DNA from: Candidatus Solibacter usitatus
GTDB lineage: Bacteria; Acidobacteriota; Terriglobia; Bryobacterales; Bryobacteraceae
Direction: 5' to 3'
NCBI GenBank assembly: GCA_016213245.1
Contig: JACRBC010000056.1
Location: 1-64,000 of the forward strand
Length of the DNA: 64,000 bases
Made by a program: the position numbers and the translations under genes. The notes below the pieces were generated by a model, which worked only from the letters and a program-made list of their open reading frames with translations, searched no databases and had not been told where the DNA came from. How positions within the stretch are numbered: the stretch's first letter is position 1; each line of letters starts with the position of its first letter. This document shows, one piece after another, positions 25,772 through 35,397 of the stretch.

Positions 25772-27814
25772 ATGAACTTTCTCGACCTCATCTGGCTGAT
25801 CCCGATCATCCCGCTGTGCGGCGCCGCGGTGATGCTGTTCTTCGGCCGGAGCCTCTCCAAGGCCGCCATCAGCATCATCAGCCCGGGAGCGGTGTTGGTC
25901 TCGTTCCTGCTGTCGGCCGGCGCCGTGATCCAGCTTGCCGGGCTCCGCGAGAGGCTGCACCAGGTGGTGCTGTTCCCGTGGCTGCCGCAACTGCGGGCGG
26001 ACATGGGCTACCTGCTGGATCCGCTGTCGAGCGTGATGATCCTGGTGGTGACGGGCATCGGGTTCCTGATCCACGTTTACGCCACCGGCTACATGGCGCA
26101 CGAGCACGGGCCCCGCCACGGCGGCTACTACCGGTTCTTCGGCTAACTGAACCTGTTCGTGTTCTTCATGCTGACGCTGGTGCTGGCCAACAACTACGCG
26201 CTGCTGTTTGTCGGCTGGGAGGGCGTGGGCCTCTGTTCGTACCTGCTGATCGGCTTCTACTTCCAGAAGAAGAGCGCCGGCGACGCCGGCAAGAAGGCGT
26301 TCATCGTCAACCGCATCGGCGACGCGGGGTTCATCCTGGGGATGTTCTTCCTGTTCCAGGTGACGGGCTCGCTGCGATTTACGGAAGTGAATGAGGCGCT
26401 GCGGTCTGCAAGATTCGCTCCCGAGGCTGGAGTGTTCGGCATTCTGAGCCTGACGGCGCTGCTGCTGTTCATCGGCGCGACGGGCAAGTCGGCGCAGATT
26501 CCGTTGCACGTCTGGCTGCCGGACGCCATGGAAGGCCCCACGCCGGTGAGCGCGCTGATCCACGCGGCCACGATGGTGACGGCCGGCGTCTACATGTGCG
26601 CGCGGTCCAACGCGTTGTTCGCGCTGACGCCGGAGACGTCGCACATCGTGGCGGCGGTGGGCGCGGCGACGGCCATCTTCGCCGCGTCGATCGGTCTGGT
26701 GCAGAACGACATTAAGCGCGTGCTGGCGTATTCGACGGTGTCGCAACTCGGCTACATGTTCCTGGCGGTGGGCGTGGGCGCCTACTGGGTGGGTGTGTTC
26801 CACCTGTACACGCACGCCTTCTTCAAGGCGCTGCTCTTCCTCGGCGCGGGATCGGTGATCCACGCCATGAGCGGTGAGCAGGACATGCGGAGGATGGGCG
26901 GGCTGAAGGACAAGATCCCGATCACGTTCGCCACGATGTTCATCGCCTCGCTGGCCATTGCGGGGATACCGGGGCTGGCGGGCTTCTTCTCGAAGGACGA
27001 GATCCTGTGGCAGTCGTGGTCGTCGCCGCTGGGCGGGAAACTGTTGTGGGCGGTGGGCTTCTGTACCGCGGCGATGACGGCGTTCTACATGTGGCGGCTG
27101 ATGTTCATGACGTTCTACGGCGAGGGCCGGATGGACGAACATACCAGGCACCATGTCCACGAATCGCCCAAGTCCATGACCGTGCCGCTGATGGTGCTGG
27201 CGGCGGGCAGCGTGTGCGCCGGCTGGATCGGGATGCCGAAGGTATTTGGCGAGAACGGCTTCATGCAGGCGCTGGAGCACTGGCTGGCGCCGGTGTTTGA
27301 AACGGGCAAGGAGGCGGCGCACGCGGCGGCCGGGCACGGCGCGGCGCAGCACGACACAACGATGGAATGGGTGCTGATGGGCGTGTCGGTCGGAGCGGCG
27401 CTGGCGGGCATCTTCCTGGCGCGGCACATCTACCTGCGCATGAAGGAATCGGAGCGGCCCACCGGCGGCGCGATGCACCCGGTGCTCTACAACAAGTGGT
27501 ACGTGGACGAGCTGTACGACTTTCTGTTCGTCAACGGGTTCTCGCTGGGCGGGGGCACGCTGATGGCGCGGTTCGACCAGAAGGTGGTGGACGGCGGGGT
27601 GAACGGTACGGCGTGGCTGACGCGGCTGGTCTCCAGCATCTCCATCTGGTATGACACGTGGATCGTCGACGGCCTGGTAAACCTGACGGCGTTCAGTGTC
27701 AGGGCGCTCTCCTATCCGGTCCGGTTCCTTCAGACCGGCTTCATCCAGTCCTACGCACTGGTCTTCCTCGCTGGCGTTTTCGCCATCTTCGGTTACTACT
27801 GGTGGGTCCGCTAG
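25772..27814 (+). pseudogene. nuoL: NADH-quinone oxidoreductase subunit L interrupted by one in-frame stop
   Basis: The reading frame begins at 25772 (MNFLDLIWLIPIIPL) and continues to 27814, apart from a single TAA at 26144-26146 (codon 125 of 680). The halves join without a frameshift: RFFG-[stop]-LNLFVFFM, where intact NuoL has a tyrosine (GYLNLF) encoded by TAC or TAT. Everything else is well preserved, including WEGVGLCSYLLIGFYF, KSAQIPLHVWLPDAMEGPTPVSALIHAATMV, the proton-channel lysines, and the C-terminal amphipathic helix region. NuoL is the distal proton-pumping antiporter-like subunit. Either this is a recent nonsense mutation, making cluster 1 assemble without L, or a sequencing error. 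A GTG at 26159 could restart translation but would lose the first 129 codons. Confidence 0.9.
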
Positions 27815-27829
27815 CGGAGGAACACGCAT

Positions 27830-29368
27830 ATGAACGACCACTTGCTCTCAGTCATCCTCTTCACTCCGCTGGCCGGACTGCTGGTGCTGATGTTCATCCC
27901 GGGCAGGCAGAAGACGCTGGTGCGGCTGTGGGCCAATATTTCGGCGGCGGCCGGCCTGCTGGTGTCGATTCCGATGATCGTGCAGTTCAACCGCAACGCC
28001 GAGGGTTACCAGTTCATGGAGCGCGTGGACTGGATTCCATCGCTGGGCGTGCAGTACCTGGTGGGTGTGGACGGCATCAGCGTGCTGATGGTGATGCTGA
28101 CCACCATCATGGGCTTCCTGGCGATCTTCTCGTCGTGGGACTCGGTGAAGGAGCGCGAAAAAGAGTACTACGCCATGTTCCTGCTGCAGCAGACGGGGAT
28201 GATCGGCGTCTTCATCTCGCTGGACTTCCTGCTGTTTTACATCTTCTGGGAGATGGTGCTGGTGCCGATGTACTTCATCATCGGCGTGTGGGGCGGCCCG
28301 CGCAAGCTCTATGCGGCCATCAAGTTCTTCCTGTACACGCTGGCCGGCGGCGTGCTGATGCTGCTGGGCATTCTGGCGCTGTACTTCCAGCACAACGCGC
28401 AGTTCGGACGCTACACGTTTGAGATCGCTGAACTGATGAAGCTGAATCTGCCGCTGGGCCTGCAGCAGTGGGTGTTCTGGTCGTTCTTCCTGGGCTTTGC
28501 CATCAAGGTGCCGATGTTCCCGTTCCACACCTGGCTGCCGGACGCGCATACAGAGGCGCCCACGGCCGGATCGGTGATTCTGGCGGCGGTGCTGCTGAAG
28601 ATGGGCACCTACGGCTTCATCCGCTTCTCGCTGCCGCTGCTGCCGGGCGCCAGCGCCGACAGGACCATCGTCACGGTGCTGGCGGTGCTGTCGATCATCG
28701 GCATTCTGTACGGGGCGCTGGTGAGCCTGATGCAGCAGGACTGGAAGAAGCTGGTGGCCTACTCTTCGGTGAGCCACCTGGGCTTCTGCACACTGGGGAT
28801 CTTCGCTCTGAACCAGGCGGGGATCACCGGCTCGGTGATCCAGCAGATCAACCACGGCATCAGCACCGGCATGCTGTTCCTGGTGGTGGGTGTCATCTAC
28901 GAGCGGAGGCACACGCGCGAGATCAAGGAGTACGGCGGACTGGCGCACGTCATGCCGAACTACGCCATCGTCTTCGCCATCGCCATGCTGTCGAGTGCCG
29001 GGCTGCCGCTGCTGAACGGTTTTGTCGGTGAGTTCACGATCCTGCAGGGCGCCTTTGACGCCAACAAGACATGGGCGGCATTCGCCGTGCTGGGCGTGAT
29101 CTTCGGCGCAGCCTACCTGTTGTGGCTCTACCAGCGCACGATGCTGGGCGAAGTGACGAACGAGAAGAACAAGGGGCTACCGGACCTGAACTGGCGGGAG
29201 TGGGCGGTGTTCGTGCCTCTGATCCTGTGGGCGGTTTCGATCGGCGTCTACCCCAAACCCTACTTCGACATTCTTGAAAAGCCGGTGGCGCAGATCGTTC
29301 GCCGCGTCCACCAGACTCCGAGCGCCGTCGCCGCCGTGCCGGTGAAAGCGGAGGCTGTCACCCGATGA
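27830..29368 (+). CDS. nuoM: NADH-quinone oxidoreductase subunit M
   Basis: The 512-residue antiporter-like membrane subunit has about 14 spans. DGISVLMVMLTTIMGF, FWEMVLVPMYFIIG (the conserved glutamate of TM5), FAIKVPMFPFHTWLPDAHTEAPTAGSV (split in the sequence, key lysine) and YSSVSHLGFC are visible. It starts 15 bp after nuoL and overlaps nuoN by four bases (ATGA), so the two are translationally coupled. No interruption is seen. Confidence 0.95.
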   Translation: MNDHLLSVILFTPLAGLLVLMFIPGRQKTLVRLWANISAAAGLLVSIPMIVQFNRNAEGYQFMERVDWIPSLGVQYLVGVDGISVLMVMLTTIMGFLAIFSSWDSVKEREKEYYAMFLLQQTGMIGVFISLDFLLFYIFWEMVLVPMYFIIGVWGGPRKLYAAIKFFLYTLAGGVLMLLGILALYFQHNAQFGRYTFEIAELMKLNLPLGLQQWVFWSFFLGFAIKVPMFPFHTWLPDAHTEAPTAGSVILAAVLLKMGTYGFIRFSLPLLPGASADRTIVTVLAVLSIIGILYGALVSLMQQDWKKLVAYSSVSHLGFCTLGIFALNQAGITGSVIQQINHGISTGMLFLVVGVIYERRHTREIKEYGGLAHVMPNYAIVFAIAMLSSAGLPLLNGFVGEFTILQGAFDANKTWAAFAVLGVIFGAAYLLWLYQRTMLGEVTNEKNKGLPDLNWREWAVFVPLILWAVSIGVYPKPYFDILEKPVAQIVRRVHQTPSAVAAVPVKAEAVTR

Positions 29369-30834
29369 ACATCTACTACACCTCCACCGACCATTTCGTG
29401 CTGCTGCCCGCCATTCTGCTGGCGCTGTTCGGGTGCGCGACTCTGCTGTTCGATTTCTGGGTTTTTCCCGATCCGCGGCAGCGCCGCTGGCTGCTGCTCT
29501 TCCTGGTGCTGGGGGAGGCCTTCGCCGGGGTGGCGTTCTGGCGCCAGCAGGACTTCCTCAATACGCATGGGGGGGAGTTGGTGGCCTTCAACGGCGTACT
29601 CACGGTGGACCATTACGGACTCTTCTTCCAGTGGATCTTCCTGGCCACGACCGTGATCGTCGGGCTGATCTCGTATAAGTACCTGGAGGTGCGCGAAGAG
29701 CACCACGGCGAGTATTACGGCCTGTTGATGCTGGCCCAATGCGGGATGTTCTTCCTCGCCAGCGGCACGGAACTGGTGACGATCTTCGTCGGCCTGGAAA
29801 CGATGGCCGTCACGTTCTACATTCTGGTGGGCTTTCTGCGCGCGGACAAGCGCAGCAATGAGGCGGCGCTGAAGTACCTGCTGCTGGGCGGACTGTCCTC
29901 GGGTTTCCTGGCCTACGGTTTCTCAGTGCTCTATGGGATTGCGGGCTCCACGAAGCTGCGCGACATCTCGGCGGCGGTGGCGGCGCGCGACGCCTGGGAT
30001 CCGATTCTGCTGCTGGCCATCGCCACGACGGCGGTGGGCCTGCTGTTCAAGATCTCGGCGGCGCCGTTCCACATGTGGGCGCCGGACGCCTACGAGGGCG
30101 CCCCGACGTCGATTACCGCGTTCCTGGCGGTGGGTTCCAAGGCGGCGTCGTTCGCCCTGCTGATGCGGCTGTTCTTCGGACCGCTGAGCCCGGCGCGTGA
30201 GTCGTGGGTTCCGCTGATGATCGCGGCGGCCATCCTGTCGATGATCATCGGCAACTTCGCGGCGGTGACGCAGACCAATACGAAGCGGCTGCTGGCCTAC
30301 AGCGGAATCAACCACGCCGGCTACATCCTGCTGGGGCTCATCGCGGGGAATCCCACCGGCCTCAAGGGCATGCTGGTGTACCTGTTGATCTACACCTTCA
30401 TGACCCTGGGGGCGTTCCTGGTGCTGACGGTTCTGACGCGCAAAGGCCTGGCGGGAGAAGATATCAACGACCTGAACGGCCTGATGCAGCGCGCGCCGGG
30501 ATACGCCATCTGGATGCTGATCTTCCTGGTCTCGCTGGCCGGCATTCCGCCCACGGGCGGCTTCTTTGGCAAGTACTTCATCTTCCTGGCGCTGCTGGAA
30601 ACCGGGCACACCACGCTGGCGATCATCGCGGCGCTGTTCGTGGCCGTGTCGGTCTACTACTACTTCCGCATGATCAAGGCCATCTTCGTCCAAAAGGAGG
30701 AGCAGGAGACGCCGCCGCTGGCCACCAGTCTGGGCGTGCGGCTGGCGCTGGGCGTCACCGGCGTGCTGACGCTGCTGATCGGCGTCTACCCCGAACCGTT
30801 CCTGCGCCTGGCGCAGATGAGCATCTCCCGCTAA
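29365..30834 (+). CDS. nuoN: NADH-quinone oxidoreductase subunit N
   Basis: The 489-residue subunit is the third antiporter-like module of the membrane arm. Conserved features include FVGLETMAVTFYILVGF (the TM5 glutamate), FKISAAPFHMWAPDAYEGAPT and YSGINHAGYILLG, with further lysines in later spans. Length is normal. It is coupled to nuoM and followed nine bases later by nuoH. Confidence 0.95.
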   Translation: MNIYYTSTDHFVLLPAILLALFGCATLLFDFWVFPDPRQRRWLLLFLVLGEAFAGVAFWRQQDFLNTHGGELVAFNGVLTVDHYGLFFQWIFLATTVIVGLISYKYLEVREEHHGEYYGLLMLAQCGMFFLASGTELVTIFVGLETMAVTFYILVGFLRADKRSNEAALKYLLLGGLSSGFLAYGFSVLYGIAGSTKLRDISAAVAARDAWDPILLLAIATTAVGLLFKISAAPFHMWAPDAYEGAPTSITAFLAVGSKAASFALLMRLFFGPLSPARESWVPLMIAAAILSMIIGNFAAVTQTNTKRLLAYSGINHAGYILLGLIAGNPTGLKGMLVYLLIYTFMTLGAFLVLTVLTRKGLAGEDINDLNGLMQRAPGYAIWMLIFLVSLAGIPPTGGFFGKYFIFLALLETGHTTLAIIAALFVAVSVYYYFRMIKAIFVQKEEQETPPLATSLGVRLALGVTGVLTLLIGVYPEPFLRLAQMSISR

Positions 30835-30843
30835 GAGGCACGC

Positions 30844-32028
30844 ATGGCGATGGAAAACATCCTCTCCCAACCCTGGTTCATCCCGCTGGTCACCGGCCTG
30901 CTGATCATCGCCGTGGCCCCTCTGGCCGTCGCCTTCACCGTGCTGCTGGAGCGCAAGGTGCTGGCCGACATGCAGGCCCGCCTGGGCCCGATGCGGGTGG
31001 GGCCGCAGGGGCTTCTGCAGACCATCGCCGACGCGGTGAAGCTGCTGACCAAGGAAGACATCATCCCCACGGACTCCAACCGGTGGCTGTTCCGCACGGC
31101 GCCGGTGATCTCGTTCTTCACGGCCTGCACTTGCCTGACCGTGGTGCCCTTTTCCGACACCATCAAGGTGACCGACGTGAACGTCGGCCTGCTGGTGATC
31201 TCGGCGATGTCGGCCGTGGGCATTCTGGGCATCATCCTGGGCGGCTGGTCGTCCAACTCGCACTACTCGCTGCTGGGCGGCCTGCGCTCGGCGGCGCAAC
31301 TGGTCAGCTATGAAGTGGCGCTGGGGCTCGCGCTGATCTCCGGCGTGATGTGCGCCGGCACGCTGTCGATGAGCGGCATCGTGCACGCGCAGGCCCAGCA
31401 CGGCGTGTGGTTCGCCTTCGACAACTACGGCCTGATGCTGATCCCCACGATGGTCTACCTGGTCAGTTGCGTGGCCGAGACCAACCGCGCGCCGTTCGAC
31501 CTGCCGGAGGCCGAATCCGAGCTGGTGGCGGGGTTTCACACCGAGTTCAGCGGATTCCGCTGGGGCGTCTACATGTTGTCGGAGTACGTGAACATGTTCG
31601 CCGTGGGCAGCGTGCTGGTGACGCTGTTCTGGGGCGGCTGGCTGAGGCCGTTCCCAAGCGTCGGGTGGCTGGCCGTGCCGATGAATTATGGCATGCCGCT
31701 GGTGGTCTTCGGCGGCACGGGCCTGGCTTGCCTGTACCTGTCGCGCCGGCAGCCGATCCGCGGCTATGCCGTGGGTATTGCGGCTCTGGGCGTTGCGTTC
31801 CTCGGCATTGCGGGACTCTTCATGATTCCGGCCGTGAACGTGCCGTCGGCCCCGGTGTTCTGGTGGGCGCTGAAGCTGTTCCTGGTGCTCTACCTGTTCA
31901 TCTGGCTGCGCGGGACGTTCCCACGCTACCGCTACGACCAGCTCATGAATATCGGCTGGAAGGTGATGATCCCCACCGGGCTGGGCGCCATCTTCGTCAA
32001 CGCCGTGGTGGGCATGGCCCGGCGTTAG
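30844..32028 (+). CDS. nuoH: NADH-quinone oxidoreductase subunit H
   Basis: NuoH anchors the peripheral arm and lines the quinone cavity. The 394-residue protein shows ERKVLADMQARLGPMRVGP, the amphipathic cavity helix TIADAVKLLTKEDI, and the long acidic loop AETNRAPFDLPEAESELVAGFHTEFSG. Placing nuoH last in the operon, after nuoN, differs from the common A-to-N order. The stop overlaps the convergent DinB/YfiT-like gene by four bases. Confidence 0.95.
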   Translation: MAMENILSQPWFIPLVTGLLIIAVAPLAVAFTVLLERKVLADMQARLGPMRVGPQGLLQTIADAVKLLTKEDIIPTDSNRWLFRTAPVISFFTACTCLTVVPFSDTIKVTDVNVGLLVISAMSAVGILGIILGGWSSNSHYSLLGGLRSAAQLVSYEVALGLALISGVMCAGTLSMSGIVHAQAQHGVWFAFDNYGLMLIPTMVYLVSCVAETNRAPFDLPEAESELVAGFHTEFSGFRWGVYMLSEYVNMFAVGSVLVTLFWGGWLRPFPSVGWLAVPMNYGMPLVVFGGTGLACLYLSRRQPIRGYAVGIAALGVAFLGIAGLFMIPAVNVPSAPVFWWALKLFLVLYLFIWLRGTFPRYRYDQLMNIGWKVMIPTGLGAIFVNAVVGMARR

Positions 32029-32486
32029 CCGGCGATTCCGGCCTGAACGTGGCCCAGGTGGCGCTCGCCGTGGGCGCAGTAGCTCTCCAGCAGGACGGCG
32101 AGCGTTCTCGGGCCGTCGTCGGGATGAATGCCTTGGCGGCTCCAGGCCTCCTCCGGCAGAGCCCGGAAGAAGGCGGCCCAGCGGGCGTGCAAGCCGCGCA
32201 GGATGGCCAGAGACGGCTCCAGCGGGCCCGTGCAGGAGTCGGGCAACGACGCCCAGGCGTCCTGGTCGTACGGCTTCAACGCCGGGTTCTCCTCGGTGCG
32301 AATCAGCCGGCAGCGGATGAAGGCGTTCATGTGCGAGTCGGCCAGGTGGTGGATCACCTGTCGGGCGCTCCAGCCGCCGGGCTTGTAGGGCCGGGCGAAC
32401 TGGGCTTCGGTGGCTCCCTCGATGGCTGCCTCCAGGCGGGCCGGCAGGCTTTCGATCTTCGAAATGAGTTCTTCTCGCGTGCTCAT
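32025..32486 (-). CDS. DinB/YfiT-like metal-dependent hydrolase or thiol transferase
   Basis: The start at 32486 (MSTREELISKIESLP) fits the family; the 43 extra residues in the track are arginine-rich and overlap the opposite gene's promoter. The four-helix DinB fold is indicated by YKPGGWSARQVIHHLADSH, which has the first metal histidine, and by CAHGERHLGHV with the last two. YfiT from Bacillus is a close match in motif layout and may act as a bacillithiol or related thiol S-transferase. The substrate is unknown. Length is 153 residues. Confidence 0.83.
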   Translation of the reverse strand: MSTREELISKIESLPARLEAAIEGATEAQFARPYKPGGWSARQVIHHLADSHMNAFIRCRLIRTEENPALKPYDQDAWASLPDSCTGPLEPSLAILRGLHARWAAFFRALPEEAWSRQGIHPDDGPRTLAVLLESYCAHGERHLGHVQAGIAG

Positions 32487-32571
32487 GTTGTTACCAGTTT
32501 GCCGCAGGGCGGCCGGCGGCGCGTGACCACGGTCACAGCGGGGAGAAGGGCGGCGGCGGGAGAATAGAGCC

Positions 32572-33645
32572 ATGAGCAGCGTGCCGGCTGAAGTCGAGGC
32601 ACCCATCTCCGGCAATGGCCCGGCGGATAGGCCGTGGCGCCGCCGGGTTGAAGTGGACCGCTCGCAGGTGGCGCGGCGCGCGGTACAGTTCGCCTTCCTC
32701 GCTCTGAACGTGTGGATCGGCGTCCAGTTCTACCACTTCGTGCGGCAGTTCGAAACCGGCAGCGCGGTAGCCGCGATCGCCCGCCCGCCCGGCGTGGAGG
32801 GCTGGCTGCCGATCGCCGGCCTGATGAACACGCGCTACTTTCTGCTGACGGGCGAGGTGCCGGCCATCCATCCGGCGGCGATGTTCCTGCTCCTCGCCTT
32901 CCTGACGGCCTCGATTCTCTTCCGCAAGGCCTTCTGCAGTTGGCTGTGCCCGGTGGGGACGCTTTCGGAGTACCTGTGGAAGCTCGGCCGCGACACGTTC
33001 AAGCGCAACTTCCGTCTGCCCAGGTGGCTGGACATCGGCCTGCGCAGCCTGAAGTACATCCTCTTCGGCCTGTTCGCCTACGCCGTGTTTTCCATGCCGG
33101 CGCAGGCCATCGCCGAGTTCCTCGGCTCGCCCTACGGCGTGGTGGCCGACGTGAAGATGCTGAACTTCTTCCGCTACATGGGAGCTGGCGCGGCCGTCAC
33201 TCTGGGCGTGCTGGTGATCGCCTCGATCTTCGTGCAGAACTTCTGGTGCCGCTACCTGTGTCCCTACGGCGCGCTGATGGGACTGGCCGCGCTGCTGAGC
33301 CCGCTGCGCATCCGGCGCAATGTGGAGACGTGCATCGACTGCGCCAAGTGCGTCAAGGCCTGTCCCTCACGGCTGCCTGTCGACCAACTCGTCCAAGTTC
33401 GCTCGGCCGAATGCCTGGGTTGCCTGGAGTGCGTGGCCGCCTGCCCGGTGGAGGATACGCTCCACATGACGTTCGCGCCGGCGCGCAAGCCGGTGCCTGC
33501 CTGGGTCATGGCCGCGGGCGTGGCGCTGGTCTTCCTGGGCGTCGTCGGATTCGCGCAGGCCAGCGGCCACTGGCACTCGGCGATTCCGGACTGGATGTAC
33601 CGGGAGCTGATTCCGCGGGCACACGAGTACGCGCATCCGCGTTGA
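32572..33645 (+). CDS. Membrane-bound 4Fe-4S polyferredoxin, NapH/NosR-like
   Basis: The 357-residue protein has a long cytoplasmic-like N-terminus, about five membrane spans, and four iron-sulfur or CxxxCP motifs. CSWLCPVG and CRYLCPYG are the paired motifs of the NapH/NosR/YccM family, followed by two ferredoxin motifs, CIDCAKCVKACPS and CLGCLECVAACPV. Such proteins pass quinol electrons to periplasmic or assembly systems. It is not part of the nuo transcript because the DinB gene points the other way in between, but the two lie back to back. The electron acceptor cannot be read from the neighbourhood. Confidence 0.85.
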   Translation: MSSVPAEVEAPISGNGPADRPWRRRVEVDRSQVARRAVQFAFLALNVWIGVQFYHFVRQFETGSAVAAIARPPGVEGWLPIAGLMNTRYFLLTGEVPAIHPAAMFLLLAFLTASILFRKAFCSWLCPVGTLSEYLWKLGRDTFKRNFRLPRWLDIGLRSLKYILFGLFAYAVFSMPAQAIAEFLGSPYGVVADVKMLNFFRYMGAGAAVTLGVLVIASIFVQNFWCRYLCPYGALMGLAALLSPLRIRRNVETCIDCAKCVKACPSRLPVDQLVQVRSAECLGCLECVAACPVEDTLHMTFAPARKPVPAWVMAAGVALVFLGVVGFAQASGHWHSAIPDWMYRELIPRAHEYAHPR

Positions 33646-33654
33646 GCCGGCCAC

Positions 33655-34374
33655 TCAGATCCACCCTGTTTCCAGCGGCGCGCGCTTCTTCTTCATCGCC
33701 TCCAGCGGCTCGTTCATGAATTGGAGCACGGGGGTCATGAGCCGAAAGCGGGCGGTGAGTTCTTTCAGGATGACGGGCGTCAAGGCCAGCGTGGCCGGCA
33801 GTTCCTGCCAGAAGTACATCTGCTTCAACCGGATGGACTCCATGGCCGGGTGCTCGCAGGGAAATCCCTTCGGGGGGCGGCTGAGACGCTCTCCCTGGAT
33901 CTCGCCGGCGCCGGCGCGCAGCTTCTTGTTGCTCAGCAGCCGCGTCCAGCGCTGGTGGTTTTCCATGATGTGGACGCGCAGCAGGCGTAGGTTGTCGGGG
34001 TCGGGCATATAGACGCCGCCGGCGACGCCGACATGCTTGTGCGAGACCTCGAAGTAAAAGCCGGCCGAGGTGTGCTTGCCGAGGTCGCTGCGCCAGAACG
34101 ACGCCCCGGCGTGGGTCTTGTAGGGGGTCTTGTCCTTGCTGAAGCGAGTGTCGCGGTAGATGCGGTAGATGGCCTTCCTCGGCTCGGTGACGAACTCGGG
34201 CGCGTAGGCGGTCATGGCGGCGCCTACGGCGGCGGTGAGCGCCTCCATCGGCTCCTTCACCGAGGAGATGTAGACCGGCTTGTGCTCTTCGAACCAATCG
34301 CGGTTGTTGTGTTTCTCCAGGTCGCGCAGGAACTTCAACGCCTCCTTGGAAAACCCCTCAAAGCTGGCGCCCAT
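33655..34374 (-). CDS. DUF2461 (TIGR02453 family) protein
   Basis: The 239-residue protein matches the DUF2461 family. Its order is FEGFSKEALKFLRDLEKHNNRDWFEEHKP at the N-terminus (split in reading), RDTRFSKDKTPYKTH with the family's RFSKDK motif, and a GGVYMPDPDNL segment. No enzymatic role is established for the family. It is divergent from murB with about 27 bp between the starts and shares no obvious operon. Confidence 0.87.
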   Translation of the reverse strand: MGASFEGFSKEALKFLRDLEKHNNRDWFEEHKPVYISSVKEPMEALTAAVGAAMTAYAPEFVTEPRKAIYRIYRDTRFSKDKTPYKTHAGASFWRSDLGKHTSAGFYFEVSHKHVGVAGGVYMPDPDNLRLLRVHIMENHQRWTRLLSNKKLRAGAGEIQGERLSRPPKGFPCEHPAMESIRLKQMYFWQELPATLALTPVILKELTARFRLMTPVLQFMNEPLEAMKKKRAPLETGWI

Positions 34375-34401
34375 CTCGAACCTCCCCTACAATTGAGAGC
34401 G

Positions 34402-35397
34402 ATGATGTCCATCGACCAGGCCCACGCACGGCTGGCGGCCATCGCGTCTCTTCAGGTTACCCGCAACGAGCCCCTGGCGCGGCACACGCGCTTCGGCATC
34501 GGCGGACCCGCTTCCATTTTCATCGAGACGGCGGATGAGGCGGCGTTCGTCGGGGCGGCTCGGGCGGCCCGCGAATCCGGCCTGCCCTGGATGGTGATCG
34601 GGATGGGGACGAACCTCGTCGTGGCCGACGCCGGCTATCGCGGCATCGCGCTCAGGTACAGCGGCGCCGCCATGAAAGCCGGCGGGTTGATGGTGCGGGT
34701 GCAGGCGGGGGCGGCTCTGCAGGACCTGGTGGACTTCACCGTCGGAGAAGGACTCCAGGGACTGGAGTCGATGACCGGGATTCCCGGCAATGTTGGCGCC
34801 GCGGTCTATGGCAATGCCGGCGCTTATGGGACGTCGATTTCGGACGTCGCGGCGCGGGTGCGCTACTTCGACGGCGACTCCATCCGCGAGACGGACAGCG
34901 CCGGCTGCGGCTTTCGCTACCGGGATAGCATCTTCAAGCGGAACCGTCTGGAAGGGCACGCGTGGCTGATCCTGTCGGCTGAGTTTCAGTTCCAGGCGGG
35001 CGAGGCCGAAGCCCTGCGGACCAAGGCCGCCGGCATCCTGGAAACGCGCAACCGCAAGTATCCGCCCGAAATGAAGTGCGCCGGCAGCATCTTCAAGAAC
35101 CTGCTGCTGGCCTCGGTGCCGGAATCGGCCCGCGCGGACCTGAGCACGAGCATGGTGAAAGGGGGCAAAGTCCCCACCGCGTGGTTCCTGGAGCAGGTGG
35201 GCGCCAAGGGCCTGGCCAATGGCGGCATCCGCGTGACCGATGATCACGCCAACACGCTCTACAATGCCGGGGGCGGCACCGCGGCGCAACTGCGCGAGCT
35301 GATCGGCGAACTGAAGCGCCGCGTGAGAGTGCGCTACGGCCTGATCCTGGAAGAAGAGATTCAATACGCCGGTTTTGAAGGAGAGCCTCGCCCGTGA
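34402..35397 (+). CDS. murB: UDP-N-acetylenolpyruvoylglucosamine reductase
   Basis: MurB reduces UDP-GlcNAc-enolpyruvate to UDP-MurNAc with NADPH and FAD, an early cytoplasmic step in peptidoglycan synthesis. The FAD-binding segments RHTRFGIGGPA and GMGTNLVVADAGYRG are present. GIPGNVGAAVYGNAGAYG and the catalytic-serine region FRYRDSIFK follow, with NGGIRVTDDHANTLYN near the C-terminus. The start is one of two adjacent ATGs at 34402/34405. The 331-residue length fits. It overlaps the next gene by four bases and is not near other mur genes. Confidence 0.95.
   Translation: MMSIDQAHARLAAIASLQVTRNEPLARHTRFGIGGPASIFIETADEAAFVGAARAARESGLPWMVIGMGTNLVVADAGYRGIALRYSGAAMKAGGLMVRVQAGAALQDLVDFTVGEGLQGLESMTGIPGNVGAAVYGNAGAYGTSISDVAARVRYFDGDSIRETDSAGCGFRYRDSIFKRNRLEGHAWLILSAEFQFQAGEAEALRTKAAGILETRNRKYPPEMKCAGSIFKNLLLASVPESARADLSTSMVKGGKVPTAWFLEQVGAKGLANGGIRVTDDHANTLYNAGGGTAAQLRELIGELKRRVRVRYGLILEEEIQYAGFEGEPRP

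Noticed and set aside
26144-26146. Recoding (selenocysteine or pyrrolysine) at the nuoL stop
   Set aside because: The codon is UAA, not UGA or UAG, and the position is a conserved tyrosine in the family, so a mutation or read error is more likely.
25472-27841. 789-residue minus-strand ORF
   Set aside because: Antisense to nuoK and nuoL; composition rich in Arg/His/Gln typical of complement-strand artefacts. Its length only reflects low stop density.
29923-31539. 538-residue minus-strand ORF
   Set aside because: Antisense to nuoN and nuoH, which are clearly real.
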